A stretch of DNA of 64,000 nucleotides, taken from Zizania palustris (Eukaryota > Streptophyta > Magnoliopsida > Poales > Poaceae). The first letter of the stretch is position 1. Each line of letters begins with the position of its first letter. This document shows positions 34,304 through 46,294 of the stretch, one piece after another. The notes below the pieces were generated by a model. The model ran no database searches. It had not been told where the DNA came from and saw nothing but the letters and a program-made list of their open reading frames with translations. A program made the translations under genes and the position numbers. The stretch covers positions 94,960,311 through 95,024,310 of the forward strand of contig JAAALK010000080.1 of the NCBI GenBank assembly GCA_019279435.1, in the 5' to 3' direction.

Positions 34304-37058
34304 AATTAGTGGTTGTAAGGGGGAGCAAATGGTTCGGCACCAGGTTTAGCAAAAGAGCTAAACCAGTGTCGAGCCATCTGCTCAAAAGACGGAAAGCAGA
34401 AATCATCATAAGAGTTTGGACCAACACACGTCTCAAAGCGCGGTCCTCGGTTCTGCCTAAAACCTCGGCTACGAGGTCTAGGTCCATAGCCAAAACGACC
34501 TTGAGTTCTGCCAGAACGGACACCACCATCTGGAGCACGGGCATGAAAGCCGTCTCCTCTACCACCACCTACACGACGCGGCCTGGCCTCCAGCCTCTCC
34601 CCGCGTCAACGAACTCTCAGTATACCACCCTGCTGGTAGAACTGCTCCTGATCACCACGAGCTCTCTCTGCTCTCTCAACCCGCTTCCTCCTGAAGCAAA
34701 ACTCCGCAAGATGCCCATCTCTCTGACAGTACTCACAATGATAGGTGGGCTTCTTGGGATGTGGTTGAGGCTTGGGGTTCTTGTGCTTAGTGGTGTTTGG
34801 TGTAGTCTTCTTGGGTTGAGAGGGTCCAGGAAGAGAGTCAAGAGAAGTGTGGAGGTTTTTGGGCTTTGGAACCCAGATGGGCTTCTTGGGTGGAGCTTTG
34901 GACTGTTCTTGAATTACTCCATCCTTGGGATGACTAGCCTAGAAAGACTAAGTGGAGTGAGTCTTGGGATATCTCTGCTCAGGAGTCATTTTACTCCACT
35001 CCACTGCCCGGCTAATGACACTCTCAAAGTCAGCCTTGGTGTAGGTGTAACCTACCCCAAACCCATCCTGCCTCTTAAACTGCTGGACCATCATGCCGAG
35101 TTGTGGCTCTCTAGCACTGATCCAACTCAGGATAGAACGGAGGTAAAAGTTCTCGTTCTGAGAATCAGCCAGCTCCTCTCTCAAGGAAGCTAGTACCTCC
35201 ACCTAAGACAAACAGGTCTCACACTCGCTATCTACCTAGACAGACTTCTCAGCTTTCAGCTTGATCAACTCCAGTCTAAGAGACAGGCAGTTCTCACAAA
35301 CAGTGGGTGGAACTGACAATGTATCAAGCTCTAGCCTAGTCTACGCCAGCTCAACTCTCACTCTCGCCAAATCACCCAAATGCGCATCGCCCTTGGCTTT
35401 CAGCTCAGCTAGACTAGCTAGATGAGATGGGCAATCAGCACAGGGCGCGACGACAGTGGCTTGAGCATCTTTCAGCTCCAGCTGAGCGATTTCAAGCTCA
35501 GTGGCCAAAGCGTCCCTCTCATCAACCCTTTCTGTGTACCTGGACTTCAGAGTCGACAGGTCACACAGAAGCACGTCACACTTTGGGCACTCACTGCTAT
35601 CACCCAAACAAGGGGAAGAAGATAGACTCTCAATTCTGCCGTTGGCCATGGCAAGCTCACTCTCTAACTCATCTATCCTCTTCTTAGCCCCCCTAAGCAG
35701 TTTTTCCCAATATTTTAACTCCTGACAATTGCTCTCAAGTAAATCAACAATTTCACGTTCATAAGATGATACCTTTTTGTTGTCGTCGTCGTCAGAGTCA
35801 TCGGAGGAGCCCTTCTCTTCCTTATTCCCAAGAGCCATTGAGCAGAAGCTCTTGCGGGATCTTCGGTGCTGATGTGGGTGATTCTTCGGTCTATCCTCGA
35901 AGGCCATGAAGCAAAGACCCGCCGGATCGTCCTTGTCCTTCCCCTTGTGATGATGATCTCCTCATCGCTTGAGCTCGATGAAGAGGAAGAAGACGTGGAC
36001 CGCTTGGAGTAGCTCTTCTCCATCTCGGCGAAGAAGGCCTTGTCGCGCTTCTTGTTCTCTCGCCGGTAGTCCTTCAGGGCTTTTTTGAAGAATCTGGTCT
36101 TTGGCTTGCCCTTGTTGAAGGAGGAGCTCTCGTGCTTGCCGGAGTCGTGGAAGCCACCACCGGTGCCCTTCTTGTGTCCATTGCGCTTGGGGCAGTCGGC
36201 GATGAAGTGTCCTGGGTCACCACACTCAAAGCACCCGGATTTTGTGCCGTGTCTTTTGAACATTCGTTTCTCATAAACACGACGCACCCGGTTGTTAAAA
36301 AGACACAGGTCATCATCTCCCAAAGACTCAAGCTGGTCCTCAGTGATAGACATCAAAGAGAACCCAGCACAGCTCACAGAAGAAGGATCAACAAAAGGTG
36401 TAGCAAGGGCCAGAGACTTTGATCCAGACCCAGTGAGATTTGATCTCAACTGGATATCAACCTCGGTGGCCTTCAGCTTGCTAAACAACTCAGAAATGGT
36501 CAAGGTATCATAAGATCTGCTCTCAATGATAGAGGATACCTTGATCTCCTAGATCTTTGGGTCCAAGGTATGGAGAACCTTGAGCGCCTTCTCGTGATCT
36601 GAGACTAACTGAGCACCCTCAGCCTTGTTGTCCCGAAGCTTGTTTATGATCGATTGAAAATGACCAAACAACGCTTCAACAGATTCACCCAGCTTTTGTG
36701 TGAAATTCTCATACTCACGCCGGTAGGTCTGATAGAGCCGAGCCTTGACCTGGGCCATTCCCTCATGGTGTGCCTTGAGGGTAGCCCAGATCTCTCTCGT
36801 AGTGGAGAGATGGCTCACACGCTCAAACTCAGTGGGACCTAAACCAGAAAACAAGATGTTCACAGCCTTACTATTGTTCAGATGCTGGGCAATGATACCA
36901 GGAGTACCATGCTCAGCAACTGGCAATATAACGAACGTAGCGTGAACACAAATATCCCAAATGTCTGAGCCCTGGCTCATAAGATAGGCTCGCATGCGAG
37001 TCTTCCAATAGTTATAGCCATAAGCTTCCAAGGACGGGACCTTGCCAGGAGACGTCAT
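34295..37058 (-). pseudogene. C2 gag (broken)
   Basis: The ATG is at 37058, 50 bases after the PBS, as in C4. The frame runs to a TAG at about 36546 (a Trp in C4) and continues to a frameshift near 35940. It resumes at 35907-35341 (coiled-coil-rich, ELESELAMANGRIESL), meets TAG at 35340 and continues in 35202-34948. A first CCHC knuckle (CFECGDPGHFIADC) is seen at about 36240-36190 and the second near 34740. The stop at the gag end (about 34303) falls where C4 has its gag stop, with pol in the -1 frame. Confidence 0.88.
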
Positions 37059-37109
37059 GATCACTACTGGGGTTTAGAACCGGTTAAGGTATGGAAAAAC
37101 CCTAACCAG

Positions 37110-37121
37110 GCTCTGATACCA
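37110..37121 (-). promoter_or_regulatory. C2 primer-binding site (initiator tRNA-Met)
   Basis: The minus strand reads TGGTATCAGAGC, two bases from the LTR end. This is the standard complement of the plant initiator methionine tRNA 3' end, typical of Ty1/copia elements. Confidence 0.93.
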
Positions 37122-37123
37122 CT

Positions 37124-39149
37124 TGTAGGACCGAAAGTAGCGACACGAGGGGGGGGGGGTGAATGGGCACCTAAAAATTCTTTCGAATCTATGGCCTGTT
37201 CCCAATACCCAACGCACCTCAAAAGACTAAGCAGCAGAGTGTGAACAGAAAGCCTAAGTCTAAAAGTATCTAGCCTAGAAACAACCAGTGTCAAAACAGA
37301 GAAACACCAATACAGTGCTAATAGGTAGATAAAAAAAATATTCAAGACATGGCAGATCAAACTTCTCAGTAAAATAATCTAAGTACACATGGAATGGGAT
37401 GAGAAGTTACTGTTCAAAATCTGTCTCCTGTTCGAAACTTGGCGAAGCCTGCTTCGCTGTGTCGAAGCCTGCTTCGCAGTTCTTTGTCGAAGTCTAGCGA
37501 AGGTTGTCGTTGAAGTGCCGAAGGTTTGTAGAATCTAGCCTAGTTCGAGTGTAGCAGAGAGCGAAGTATGCTTCGAAGCGAAGTATGCTTCGAAGCGAAG
37601 TATGAATGTATCGAAGCTTGCTTCGAACATTGTACTTCGAAGCCTAGAATTCGATCAGAAAGCTTCGAACAAAGTTCACAGAAAAGCAATCTTCGAACGA
37701 GAAGCGAAGCCCGACTCACAACAGCAAGACCAAATCGAAGCCTACACACTACCTCCGGAGCTAGCTTGATCGAGCTATGATTACCAACGAGATGACCTTC
37801 GAACCAAGGACTAACTCTGAATGACAAGCTCCAAACCCACAAACTGTGACCCTCGAAAAGGACATCAGTAGAAGAATCTCAGAAAACACACTTTAGAGAG
37901 ACATGCTTCGAAGCTAACTTCGAAGCTTGTCGAAGTATGCTTCACAACAGTGCCGAAGTATGCTAGAACAAAACCTTAGAACAAAGCATACTTCAAAGCA
38001 GGATTTAACGCTCGAGTTTGGAGTCAAAAGTTCTAGTGAAGCCTTCGAAGATGTCAGGTCGAAGCCTGCCTCACGGAGCGGAGGGACTTCAAACAGAGAA
38101 GTTGGCTTTGCCAGAAATAGCTAGAGAAAGGACTTGGTCCTGTCTACTCGATCAAAAAGGCTACGCAGGAAAAGCAACAGCTAGGACAATAGCGCACTGT
38201 AGCTACAGGGAACTAGTACTACTTGCAATAGGAACAAGCTAGTAGAACTAGTACTTCTCAGCCCGTAGAACAAAAACCAATAGAGACGAAGCCTGATCTC
38301 AAGAATAATCAATAGGGGCACGAAAAAACAAAGCTTCAGATCCATCAAAAATCGCAGCACAGCAAGAGACACGAACAGAGAATAGAATCTCACTGCAACG
38401 TGAAGAACAGACAGAATGGCAATAATAAAACTTCTGGTGGCGCACATGAACAGGAGCAGAGAGAACGCAGGGAACAAGAGAGGAATGACCCAAGGAATTG
38501 ATTAAAAAGTGAGTTCAGCAAAAGGGTAACCTAACCCTAGGGATTGGGGCCCTATTTATAGGCTGCCCAATAGCTAGGAATATTCCACCAGCCCCTTAGG
38601 GTTTTTTACAGACGCTGAAATAACAGGAAAAGACTAAACTGCCCTTAGGATATTTTTACAGACTCGACTGACTGACTGTTGGCCTAGGGATAAAATAGTA
38701 AAATCCTATTTACAGATGACTTATCCGGAAGCGAAGCTTTCGTAGCGACTACGGCTACTCTTCTGGACAGTCCGATACAAGATCAGTGGTCGTCAGTTTT
38801 GCGCCGAAATTGACAAAGCCTCCACCGACTTTGCACCAGGTACCCGGATTGGGCTGGCCCGATTTCGTAGCTCCCTCAGCCCGGCAATCACTCACCGCCC
38901 ATGTACCTAAGTCAATCCTGGTCAACAACCTAGTGGGTCTTCTGCTGCTCCTGGCCCATGTACCCGGATTGGGCCAGGCCGACTTCGCGGCCCCTCTGCC
39001 CGACAGTCGCTCGCTGCCCATGTACCTGAGTCACATGTGGCCCATGACGCAGCAGATCTCCTCTCTTCTTCTGTCCTCTTTGACTATCGTTGACAATGAC
39101 TCATCACATCTAGAGCCATGAGGCCCACGCTTTTCAGCATGGCTCCTCA
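37124..39149 (-). repeat. C2 5' LTR (2026 bp)
   Basis: Pairs with 27710-29732. The TATA box CCTATAAATAGG is on the minus strand at 38562-38551, giving a U3 of about 590 bp and a long transcribed R-U5 of about 1.4 kb. The latter contains the ttcgaa-rich stretch 37435-38075, including gcgaagtatgcttcgaa repeated in tandem at 37560-37610. Confidence 0.95.
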
Positions 39150-39154
39150 CTAAG
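39150..39154. repeat. C2 target-site duplication, right copy
   Basis: ctaag, identical to 27705-27709. Confidence 0.92.
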
Positions 39155-39570
39155 CCCTACAGGGCCGAAGGCCCATTGAGCCATGAGATTCGGAAGCTTC
39201 CAGCAGGCCTACTACCTTCAGCCTGAATACCTTCAGAGGCCAACCTCGTCGAAGCTTTGGCCCGAGGAGCAGGCTTCAACGGGCCTGGCTGAAGGCCCAC
39301 TACGGGCAGGATTTCAGAGATAGAGTTTTGGTCTGATTCTGGCTAATTTTATCCCTACACACGATTAGGTCGAATCTTAACAAATTAATCTTAGAGATTA
39401 GAAGTATATCCCCTATAAATATAGGGGTGATGCCGGTTCATTAACCCCCCAACACAAATCAACACAAAGCCCTAGCTCTGAACCGTACCTTCACTTTTAC
39501 CTTTACTTTTCTGCAACCTTCATGGGTTTGCTTGGAAGCGCTCCGACGGCCACTTTGGAGTAGTGGTAAT

Positions 39571-39732
39571 CCTTGTTACTTCACTTGTGAAGTATCTATT
39601 AATCTACGTAATAGATTGCTATCGCCTTGTTACTTCACTTGTGAAGTAACCGTTAATCTACGTAATAGATTGCTATCGCCTTGTTACTTCTCCTGTGAAG
39701 TATCTGCTAATCTATGTAACAGATTGCTACCT
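39571..39732 (+). repeat. E4 LTR tandem repeat, 3 x 54 bp
   Basis: Units start at 39571, 39625 and 39679. Each contains two inverted repeats, ttacttcacttgtgaagta and a tctacgtaataga-like word. They lie downstream of the TATA box at 39414, so they would be in the RNA leader and could form stem-loops. Confidence 0.85.
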
Positions 39733-40472
39733 TCGCTCTCTAGTACAACACTTAGCAGAATTCGGTCCCCAGGCCGAATTGGAACTTGATCTCTGTTCTG
39801 CTGCACGTTTCCACATTCGGATCCACTTCACCGGAGGTGTCCGGAGCCAGGAGACTGGTTTCAGAGGCTGCCAGAACACCCCTCGACAGAAATACTACTT
39901 CAACTACCCGTGCCGGACTGTCACGCTGTTGTTGGTTTGACCAAGTCCCACGTGCCAGCATGCTTCACAACAGGCTTTGTCACGACAAGCTTCGCCACAT
40001 TCGTACCCCGTGTCAGACGAAGTCACGCCAGTGCGTTGCGTTCGATTTATTTTATCATATCAGAGACTTCACGCCGAACCTCGCTGTTCGGAGGTGATTA
40101 TTGCGTCAAGATCTGTTCGGAGCCCGCCTTCGACCGGATCATCCCGAATGTCGAAGGCACCCTTCGGCGGGACCCTTCGCACCAAACGCCGAAGGTACCC
40201 TTCGGCGACACCCTTCGCACTGTACCCTTCGGATCAGTCAGGCTCCGTTCAGCTTGCCGATTTATTATGTTAATATATCTCTTTTCAGCTAATTGGATTA
40301 TTCTCATGTGATCTGATTACCTGGCGAATCCACCCCCTTACCACTATTGAGGGTAGTCGGAACGTGACGTCAGTGTTGTGTTACGCTTAGGCTTGTCCCT
40401 AAGTATCCGCACACTTTTGGATCATCGAACTGACCCAAGTGCGGTGGCACGTTTTCGTGTCAACACACTTTT

Positions 40473-40490
40473 TGGTGACTCCGCTGGGGA
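40473..40490 (+). promoter_or_regulatory. E4 primer-binding site
   Basis: TGGTGACTCCGCTGGGGA, seven bases after the LTR end. It differs at one position from the E3 site and has the same spacing. Confidence 0.8.
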
Positions 40491-40503
40491 AGGCTACGCC
40501 AAC

Positions 40504-42150
40504 ATGACAAGTACATCTACATCGGCCACCAGTACGTCTACAACGACGACTACGCCTACATCGCCGATGGATCCCATGGGAGGCATGGATATCGACATCC
40601 GCAACATCATGATGCCTACCCTTGAAGATATTCTCATAGAAGACTGAGCAGAGATCGAGGCAAAGATGAAGGCACTCCAGGACCTCATGCTTGGGTGCTA
40701 CGTCAAGACACGCGTAGGCTACATCAAGCGCGACATCAACGTCCTCGACCTCACTCGGATCCATGTAACTCTAGTATCGCCTCGTTTATCTTCTTTAGAG
40801 ACCGAGCAAAAGATAGTTGCATCAGTAGACCAAGCCGTTAGTGCTTCGCTAGCCAACTGTTTTGATTCGGCAGTTAGCTATCAAGTAGAGGCGATGCTTA
40901 GAAGGTTTGGCTTTACCGATGCCGCACCTCCAGCTCCTATCGCTAGCATACCTCCGATAAATCATATTTACAGCAGGACTGACGATAGTACCAGAAAATC
41001 CATTACATCTCCAGCCCCGATATCCATGGCCAAGACCAGTCACCATGCTTACGGCCAAACTAGCACTGCCTACAATGCGCCGCCTCCACCTACATCAGTG
41101 CCAGTCTTACCCACGCTGCCCATGCCGCATGCACAAGCGCATAGGCCTGAACACGTCATACATCCCAAGTTAGCACATGAAGAAGAACCTCGCGGCCGGC
41201 ACACCGACATACCTCCACGTGTCGCGCCCCCACATGAGAGACATGCACAGGCAGTGGCCCAGGATGACATTGAGGAGCGGATCCACACACTGTTCAGGGA
41301 GTGCACTGGCTTCGTACCTAGGGGTCAGGCTAGGGTTTACCGGAAGCCGTACCCCGATCATTTCGACACGATACCTTACCTTCACGGCTATAGAGTCCTT
41401 GAATTCACCAAGTTTGATGGTGAGGGTAACAAAACCACACTTGAGCATGCAAGTCAGTTTTTAGCACAATGTGGAGAAGCTAGTGGGTCAGACGCTTTAA
41501 AGCTTAGACTATTTTCTCTCTCACTATCTGGCACCGCTTTCACTTGGTTTTCAGCGCTCCCGCCGAGCTTTATCCAAACGTGGGCTGAATTAGAACATAA
41601 ATTCCATGACTACTTCTACACAGGTGAAACAGAACTTAGGCTTTCACATTTGACATCAGTTAGACAGAAATCTAGCGAAAGCATCTCTGAGTATATGAAG
41701 CACTTTCGGGATACCAGAAATCAGTGTTTTAGTCTTAATATTTCGGAAAGGGATTTGGTGGATCTGGCTTTTAGTGGGTTGTGGTCTGAAATTAAAGATA
41801 GACTAGACAACTAGCACTTTTTGGAGGTTAGCCAAGTCTTACAACAAGCTCTGGTCAAGGAAGGCCGAGCCAGGGATAAAAAGTTTATTAAGATGTTTAA
41901 CAAGCCTAGGGCTGAGGTCCACATCATGGAACACTCCGATGAGGAAGAATAAGAAGAGGGAGAAGATTTGGCCGACATGTACGCGACCGAATGGGTTTGG
42001 AACGCCAAGAGCAAACCTATTACTTGCTCCGAGTTATGGTCGTCTCCCACCAAGAATCGGCCTAGCGAAGTCAAGTACTCATTTGATATAACCAAATGTG
42101 ATAAAATATTAATGACTGCAATGTTTTTCATCGATAGGTTCAATCGGCCA
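40504..42150 (+). pseudogene. E4 gag (broken)
   Basis: The first ATG after the PBS is at 40504, beginning with a Thr/Ser-rich stretch. TGA at 40645-40647 interrupts the frame (CGA to TGA is likely), after which it stays open to TAG at 41812-41814. The core has VYRKPYPDHFDTIPYLHGYR, SQFLAQCGEASGSDALKLRL, TAFTWFSALPPSFIQTWAEL and SEYMKHFRDTRNQCF, matching retrotransposon gag/capsid. Past 41814 the frame continues with further stops to about 42150, including ADMYATEWVW and KCDKIL-like words also seen in E3. The Cys/His end seen in E3 is largely deleted here. Confidence 0.87.
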
Positions 42151-42164
42151 TAGAGGAAGGACGA

Positions 42165-43453
42165 TTGAATATAGACCCCATTCCAAAGATGATGCTGGAC
42201 AAATACCCCTTTCCCGTGAACACCATCGATCTCGACGAAAAGAGAGTGTTGATTCTGCCAGAACAGGCCAAGTCAGCTAAGAGGAAAGTGGCCATTATCA
42301 GAGAATCACGTACACGCACACTCGTACCTAAGAACCTTGAAGTAGGAGTGTGGAAAAGGAATGTTAGCATGCCTCCTTCGGATAAGGCTCGCAGGAAGCC
42401 GAAGGTGACATATCAGATGTTGTTAAACAAACACCAAAGAAAAGCTAAGGAAATAGGCCCCCGTGCAAAAAGGCTAAGTCAGCCAAAGGGGCCAAAGCAA
42501 TCGAAGGGTGGCTTCAGACCACAGTGGCCGAACCCTCCACATGATGGCTTCGGACCACAGTGGCCGAACCCTCCACATGATGACTTTGGGACACAGAGGC
42601 CAAACACCCCCTACGGTGGCTTCGGACCCCAGTGGCCGACCCCCCTGTACAGTGGCCCCGGACCCCAATTGTCGATCTCCACATAGATCAAGTCTGGACC
42701 CCAATGGCCGAACCCAGCTCCGCTCTAGGAGAACCCTCCGGTGGGTGGCTTTGGCCTGCACTGGCCAAACGTACCTCTGGCCTGGTGGGACCCCTCGCTG
42801 ATATGGTCTGAGATACCGTCGACATGGCCGAACCCCCCTCCGGGTAATGGGTTCGGCTCATAGTGGGCAAAGCCGATGGAGCCACCGACGCCCCCGTCAT
42901 ACAATTGGGCGGGGACTCCATGGGCTACGTACGTATCACAAGCAGAATACCCTCTGCAACATAACACTATTCCTTGTTTTCCTTCGGAGTATTATAACTG
43001 GCAGGGACAAACATACATGGCAGAGGGAGGCATCGTCCACACGCTGTCCGTAGTACCTCCGAATCGACTCACACGGGACGAAGCCAAGGGAGATGAATGC
43101 GAAGAGACGAAGGACAGAGAGTCCGAAGCTATCATAGTCAGAATAGGGTCTCAGGAAGTGCCAATCCTAAAGGCCCTTCATCGAAGCCTGATAGAGGTAA
43201 GTCCCCTACTCAGGCCGAAGCCAGCGCCGGAGCCTGGCCCGATCGACCAAATAAGGCCGGTCCGATTGGCAGGGTCCACAACGAAGGCCCCTCCAACTTT
43301 GAAACATGCGAGGCTGATCCGGGTGGTACCCCTTCGGCCAAAAATAATAGGAACAAGGAGGTGGCACCTGGTACCAAGCCATAGCCATCTTGGGCACCTC
43401 CAAGTATGTCCAAATCATAGAAGAGGCGTCTACAATGCCTACGGGCACAGGAG
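42165..43453 (+). pseudogene. E4 proline-rich gag-protease linker with tandem repeats
   Basis: The frame 42165-42686 starts with LDKYPFPVNTIDLDEKRVLI, which matches E3. It then has about five 12-13 residue repeats of the form GFGPQWPNPPHD encoded by 36-39 bp DNA repeats (42508-42680). Later frames (42876-43520 and shifted ones) are less conserved and include stops. The function of this linker is not known. Confidence 0.75.
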
Positions 43454-44296
43454 ATGCGCGAGAAGAAAGCTGAGGATGAGCGAGATGCCATCTTTGAGGA
43501 AATCCACCCTCAGCCAATGATGAGACAGGTATGGTGGATCAAGCTGGTTGAGATAACCAACCCAGCTCCTAGTCCGAGCGATGAAGACGACGACATGCTC
43601 GATGACAACTACTCGCCAGTCTCCAATGGACCCACACATCAGGCGATGGACATCAACGTCATCAAGCTGCCCACCAAGTTCGCCCTACCACAGGACGAGG
43701 CCAAGGTCGCTCAGTTGAACCTCGGCCCGCGCAATGCTATTTTTGAAAAACCCGAGGATCTGGCTCGCCATCTAAAGCCTCTCTACGTCAGGGGTCACAT
43801 TGATGGGAAGCTGATCTCTAGGATGCTTGTTGATGGTGGCGCCACTGTTAACTTAATGCCTTACTCTCTATTGAAGAAACTTGGCCGGGACGAGGAGGAC
43901 CTGAAGAAAACTAACTTAATGCTCAATGGCTTCAACGGCGAGAGTTCCGAGGACAAAGGTGTTCTCTCCATGGAGTTGACAGTAGGTAACAAGACATTGC
44001 CAATGGCATTCTTCTTCGTCGATGTGCAAGGTAACTACAGTGTGTTGCTCGGGCGTGACTGGATTCACACAAACTGCTGCATTCCTTCTACTTTGCACCA
44101 ATGCCTAATTCAATGGGACGACGATAAAGTAGAGGTCATACCCGTAGATACTTCGGCCCAGGTAGCACTGGCCGATGTGTCCATTGATGCCATCCACAAT
44201 AAAGTAGAATGTATATCGGGTAGGGCTCTTTCGGATTATGACTTTGTTAATGTGTCCAGAGGATGTTTCATACCAGTGTATGTAAAGCCGGCTGGT
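43454..44296 (+). pseudogene. E4 protease, cut by C4
   Basis: An open frame from 43454 leads to the aspartic-protease-like site MLVDGGATVNLMPYSLLKKL and the second motif VLLGRDWIHTN, then a conserved segment ending GCFIPVYVKPAG. C4 inserted after the last residues shown. The frame resumes at 63425 with the RT-proximal segment. This part has no stop, unlike E3. Confidence 0.85.
44292..44296. repeat. C4 target-site duplication, left copy
   Basis: ctggt, repeated at 63420-63424. The joined sequence matches the uninterrupted E3 version at 17795-17815. Confidence 0.95.
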
Positions 44297-46294
44297 TGTA
44301 GGACCGAAAGTAGCGACCAGAGGGGGAGGGGTGAATGGGCGCCTTAAAAAATTCTTTCGAATCAATGGCCTGTTCCCAATACCCAACGCACCTCAAAAAT
44401 ACTACGCAGCAGAAAATAAACCGAAGGCCTAAGTCTAAAGGTTTCTAACCTAGAAGCATCTGATGATAAACAGTGTAAAACTAAAGTGGTGCAACTAGTC
44501 AGATAAACAAGTTGTAACAGGCCTATACTTCTCAATGAAATGATCTAAGTATGTATAAAGTGAAAAGAGAAGTTACTGTCCAAAGTTGTCTCCTGTTCGG
44601 GACTTGGCGAAGCCCCCTTCGCATGCCGAGGTCTGCTTCGGAGGTTGGTGACGGGGTCTGTCCGAAATGCCGAAGGTGTCACTGTCTAGCCTAGTTCGAA
44701 GTGGTAAGAGGCGAAGTGTACTTCGAAACGAAGTAAAAACAGTGCCGGAGCCTGGTTCGAAGTAAGTACTACGAAGACAAGGACTTCGAACACAACTTCG
44801 AATCACGAGCTTCGGAGCGAAGTAAAACAGTGCCGGAGCCTGCTTCGAAGTATGCACTTCGAAGACAAAACTTCGAACACTCTTAGAACCGAAAGCTTCG
44901 AAGCTAAAACTTCGAACACAAAAACTTGAAACACAACACACACAAACAGACAACCTTCGAACAAAGAAGCGAAGTCTGTCACGTGACAGAGAATCAAGTC
45001 CGAAGCCTACACTCTATCTTCGAATAGGGAAAGCTTCGGGAGAAGAATCGAAGGCTGACACACCACAACGGAATCCAAGCAAAGTCTATCAGAACAGACA
45101 AACTTCGAACCCAACTTCGAAGCCTAACGAAGTGAGCACTTCGAACAGATAGATTCGGAGTATGCTTGTTCGAAGTATGCGATGCTATCCAATACAGGAA
45201 GAACTTCGAACCTAGCAACTCAGACACAAAAATCGAAGTTCGATGTCTGAGCGAAGTCTTTAAAGATGTTTGATCGAAGCCTGCCTCACAGAGTTGAGGG
45301 GCTTCGCACTGAAACGAGCTTCGCCAGATATACCCAGAAAAAGTAAAGGAGACTGTCAGCTTCGATCAAAAAGCTGGGCAATAGAAGGTGAAAAGCTGCT
45401 ACAGGACACTGTAGCTACAGCAAAGCAGTACTACTTGCAACAGCAAGAACTATTACTCCCACCGTGAAGAACACAAGCAACAAAAGAAGCTTCTCCCCAA
45501 GAAATAAAATCACCAGCTCATGCCCAAGGCATTAACTTAACAAACCGAACAAGATGCAAGCAATAAATTCACCAGAGACCAAAGATTAAATGCATCCAAC
45601 AGATTTGAGCCAAAATAATGCAAGAACAGGGAGAGGCAAACGCTGGCGGCGCACACAGGAGAGAGAAGACAGGGGACAAAGTGACCCAATGGGTGGATTT
45701 GATTTCAGCACAAAAGGGTAGTCCAAACCCTAGGGATTGGGGTGCTATTTATAGGCAGCCCAACACTAGGAATATTCTACCAGCCCCTTAGGGTTTTACA
45801 GACTCAAAAATACAGAAAAAGACTCTACTGCCCTTAGGTATTTTACAGACACAACTGACTGACTGTGGGCCTAGAGTAACAGATGACATATCCTGAAGCT
45901 ACTCTTCTGGACAGTCGGATACAGAATCAATGGTTGTCAGTTTTACGCCGAAACTGACAAAGCCTCCACCAGCTTTGCACCAGGTACCCGGATTGGGCCG
46001 GCCCGACTCCGCAGCTCTCTCAGCCCGGCAATCGCTCACCGCCCGTGTACCTGAGTCAGTCCTGGTCAACAACCTAGTGGGTCTTCTACTGCTTCTGGCC
46101 CATGCACCCGGATTGGGCCAGCCCGACTTCGCAGCCTCCTCTGCCCGACAGTCGCTCGCTGCCCGTGTACCTGAGTCACACGCGGCCCATGAAACAGCAG
46201 ATCTCCTCTCTTCCTCAGTCCTCTTTGACTATCGTTGACAATGACTCATCACTTCTGGAGCCATGAGGCCCACGCTATTCAGCATGGCTCCTCA
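44297..46294 (-). repeat. C4 3' LTR (1998 bp)
   Basis: Runs tgtaggaccg to ggctcctca. It has the same length as the 5' LTR. The stretch 44600-45310 is rich in ttcgaa, cgaagc and gcttcg words. Confidence 0.96.

Larger units (their letters stand above)
27710..39149 (-). mobile_element. C2: full-length SIRE/Maximus-type Ty1/copia element, degenerate
   Basis: 11,440 bp flanked by ctaag duplications. On the minus strand it has a 5' LTR (39149-37124), PBS TGGTATCAGAGC, gag, pol in copia order, a non-coding region with repeated purine tracts, and a 3' LTR (29732-27710). It is the same family as C1 and C4. LTRs are visibly more divergent from each other than those of C4, with many single-base changes and small indels. 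Coding frames carry many TAG/TGA stops and at least one frameshift. Confidence 0.93.
27612..40465 (+). repeat. E4 5' LTR (about 1.4 kb without C2)
   Basis: The LTR consists of 27612-27709 and 39155-40465, separated by C2 and one copy of its duplication. A TATA box CTATAAATA lies at 39413-39421. It ends ...CGTGTCAACA just before the PBS, as in E3. The transcribed part has a 3 x 54-bp tandem repeat (39571-39732) and a cluster of cccttcgg/ccgaagg words (40148-40225). Confidence 0.82.

Noticed and set aside
34309..35193. A 294-codon plus-strand frame opposite C2 gag (also 50817-51350 opposite C4 gag)
   Set aside because: It is the reverse-strand shadow of the gag Pro/Lys/Arg-rich coding region, with no domain of its own.
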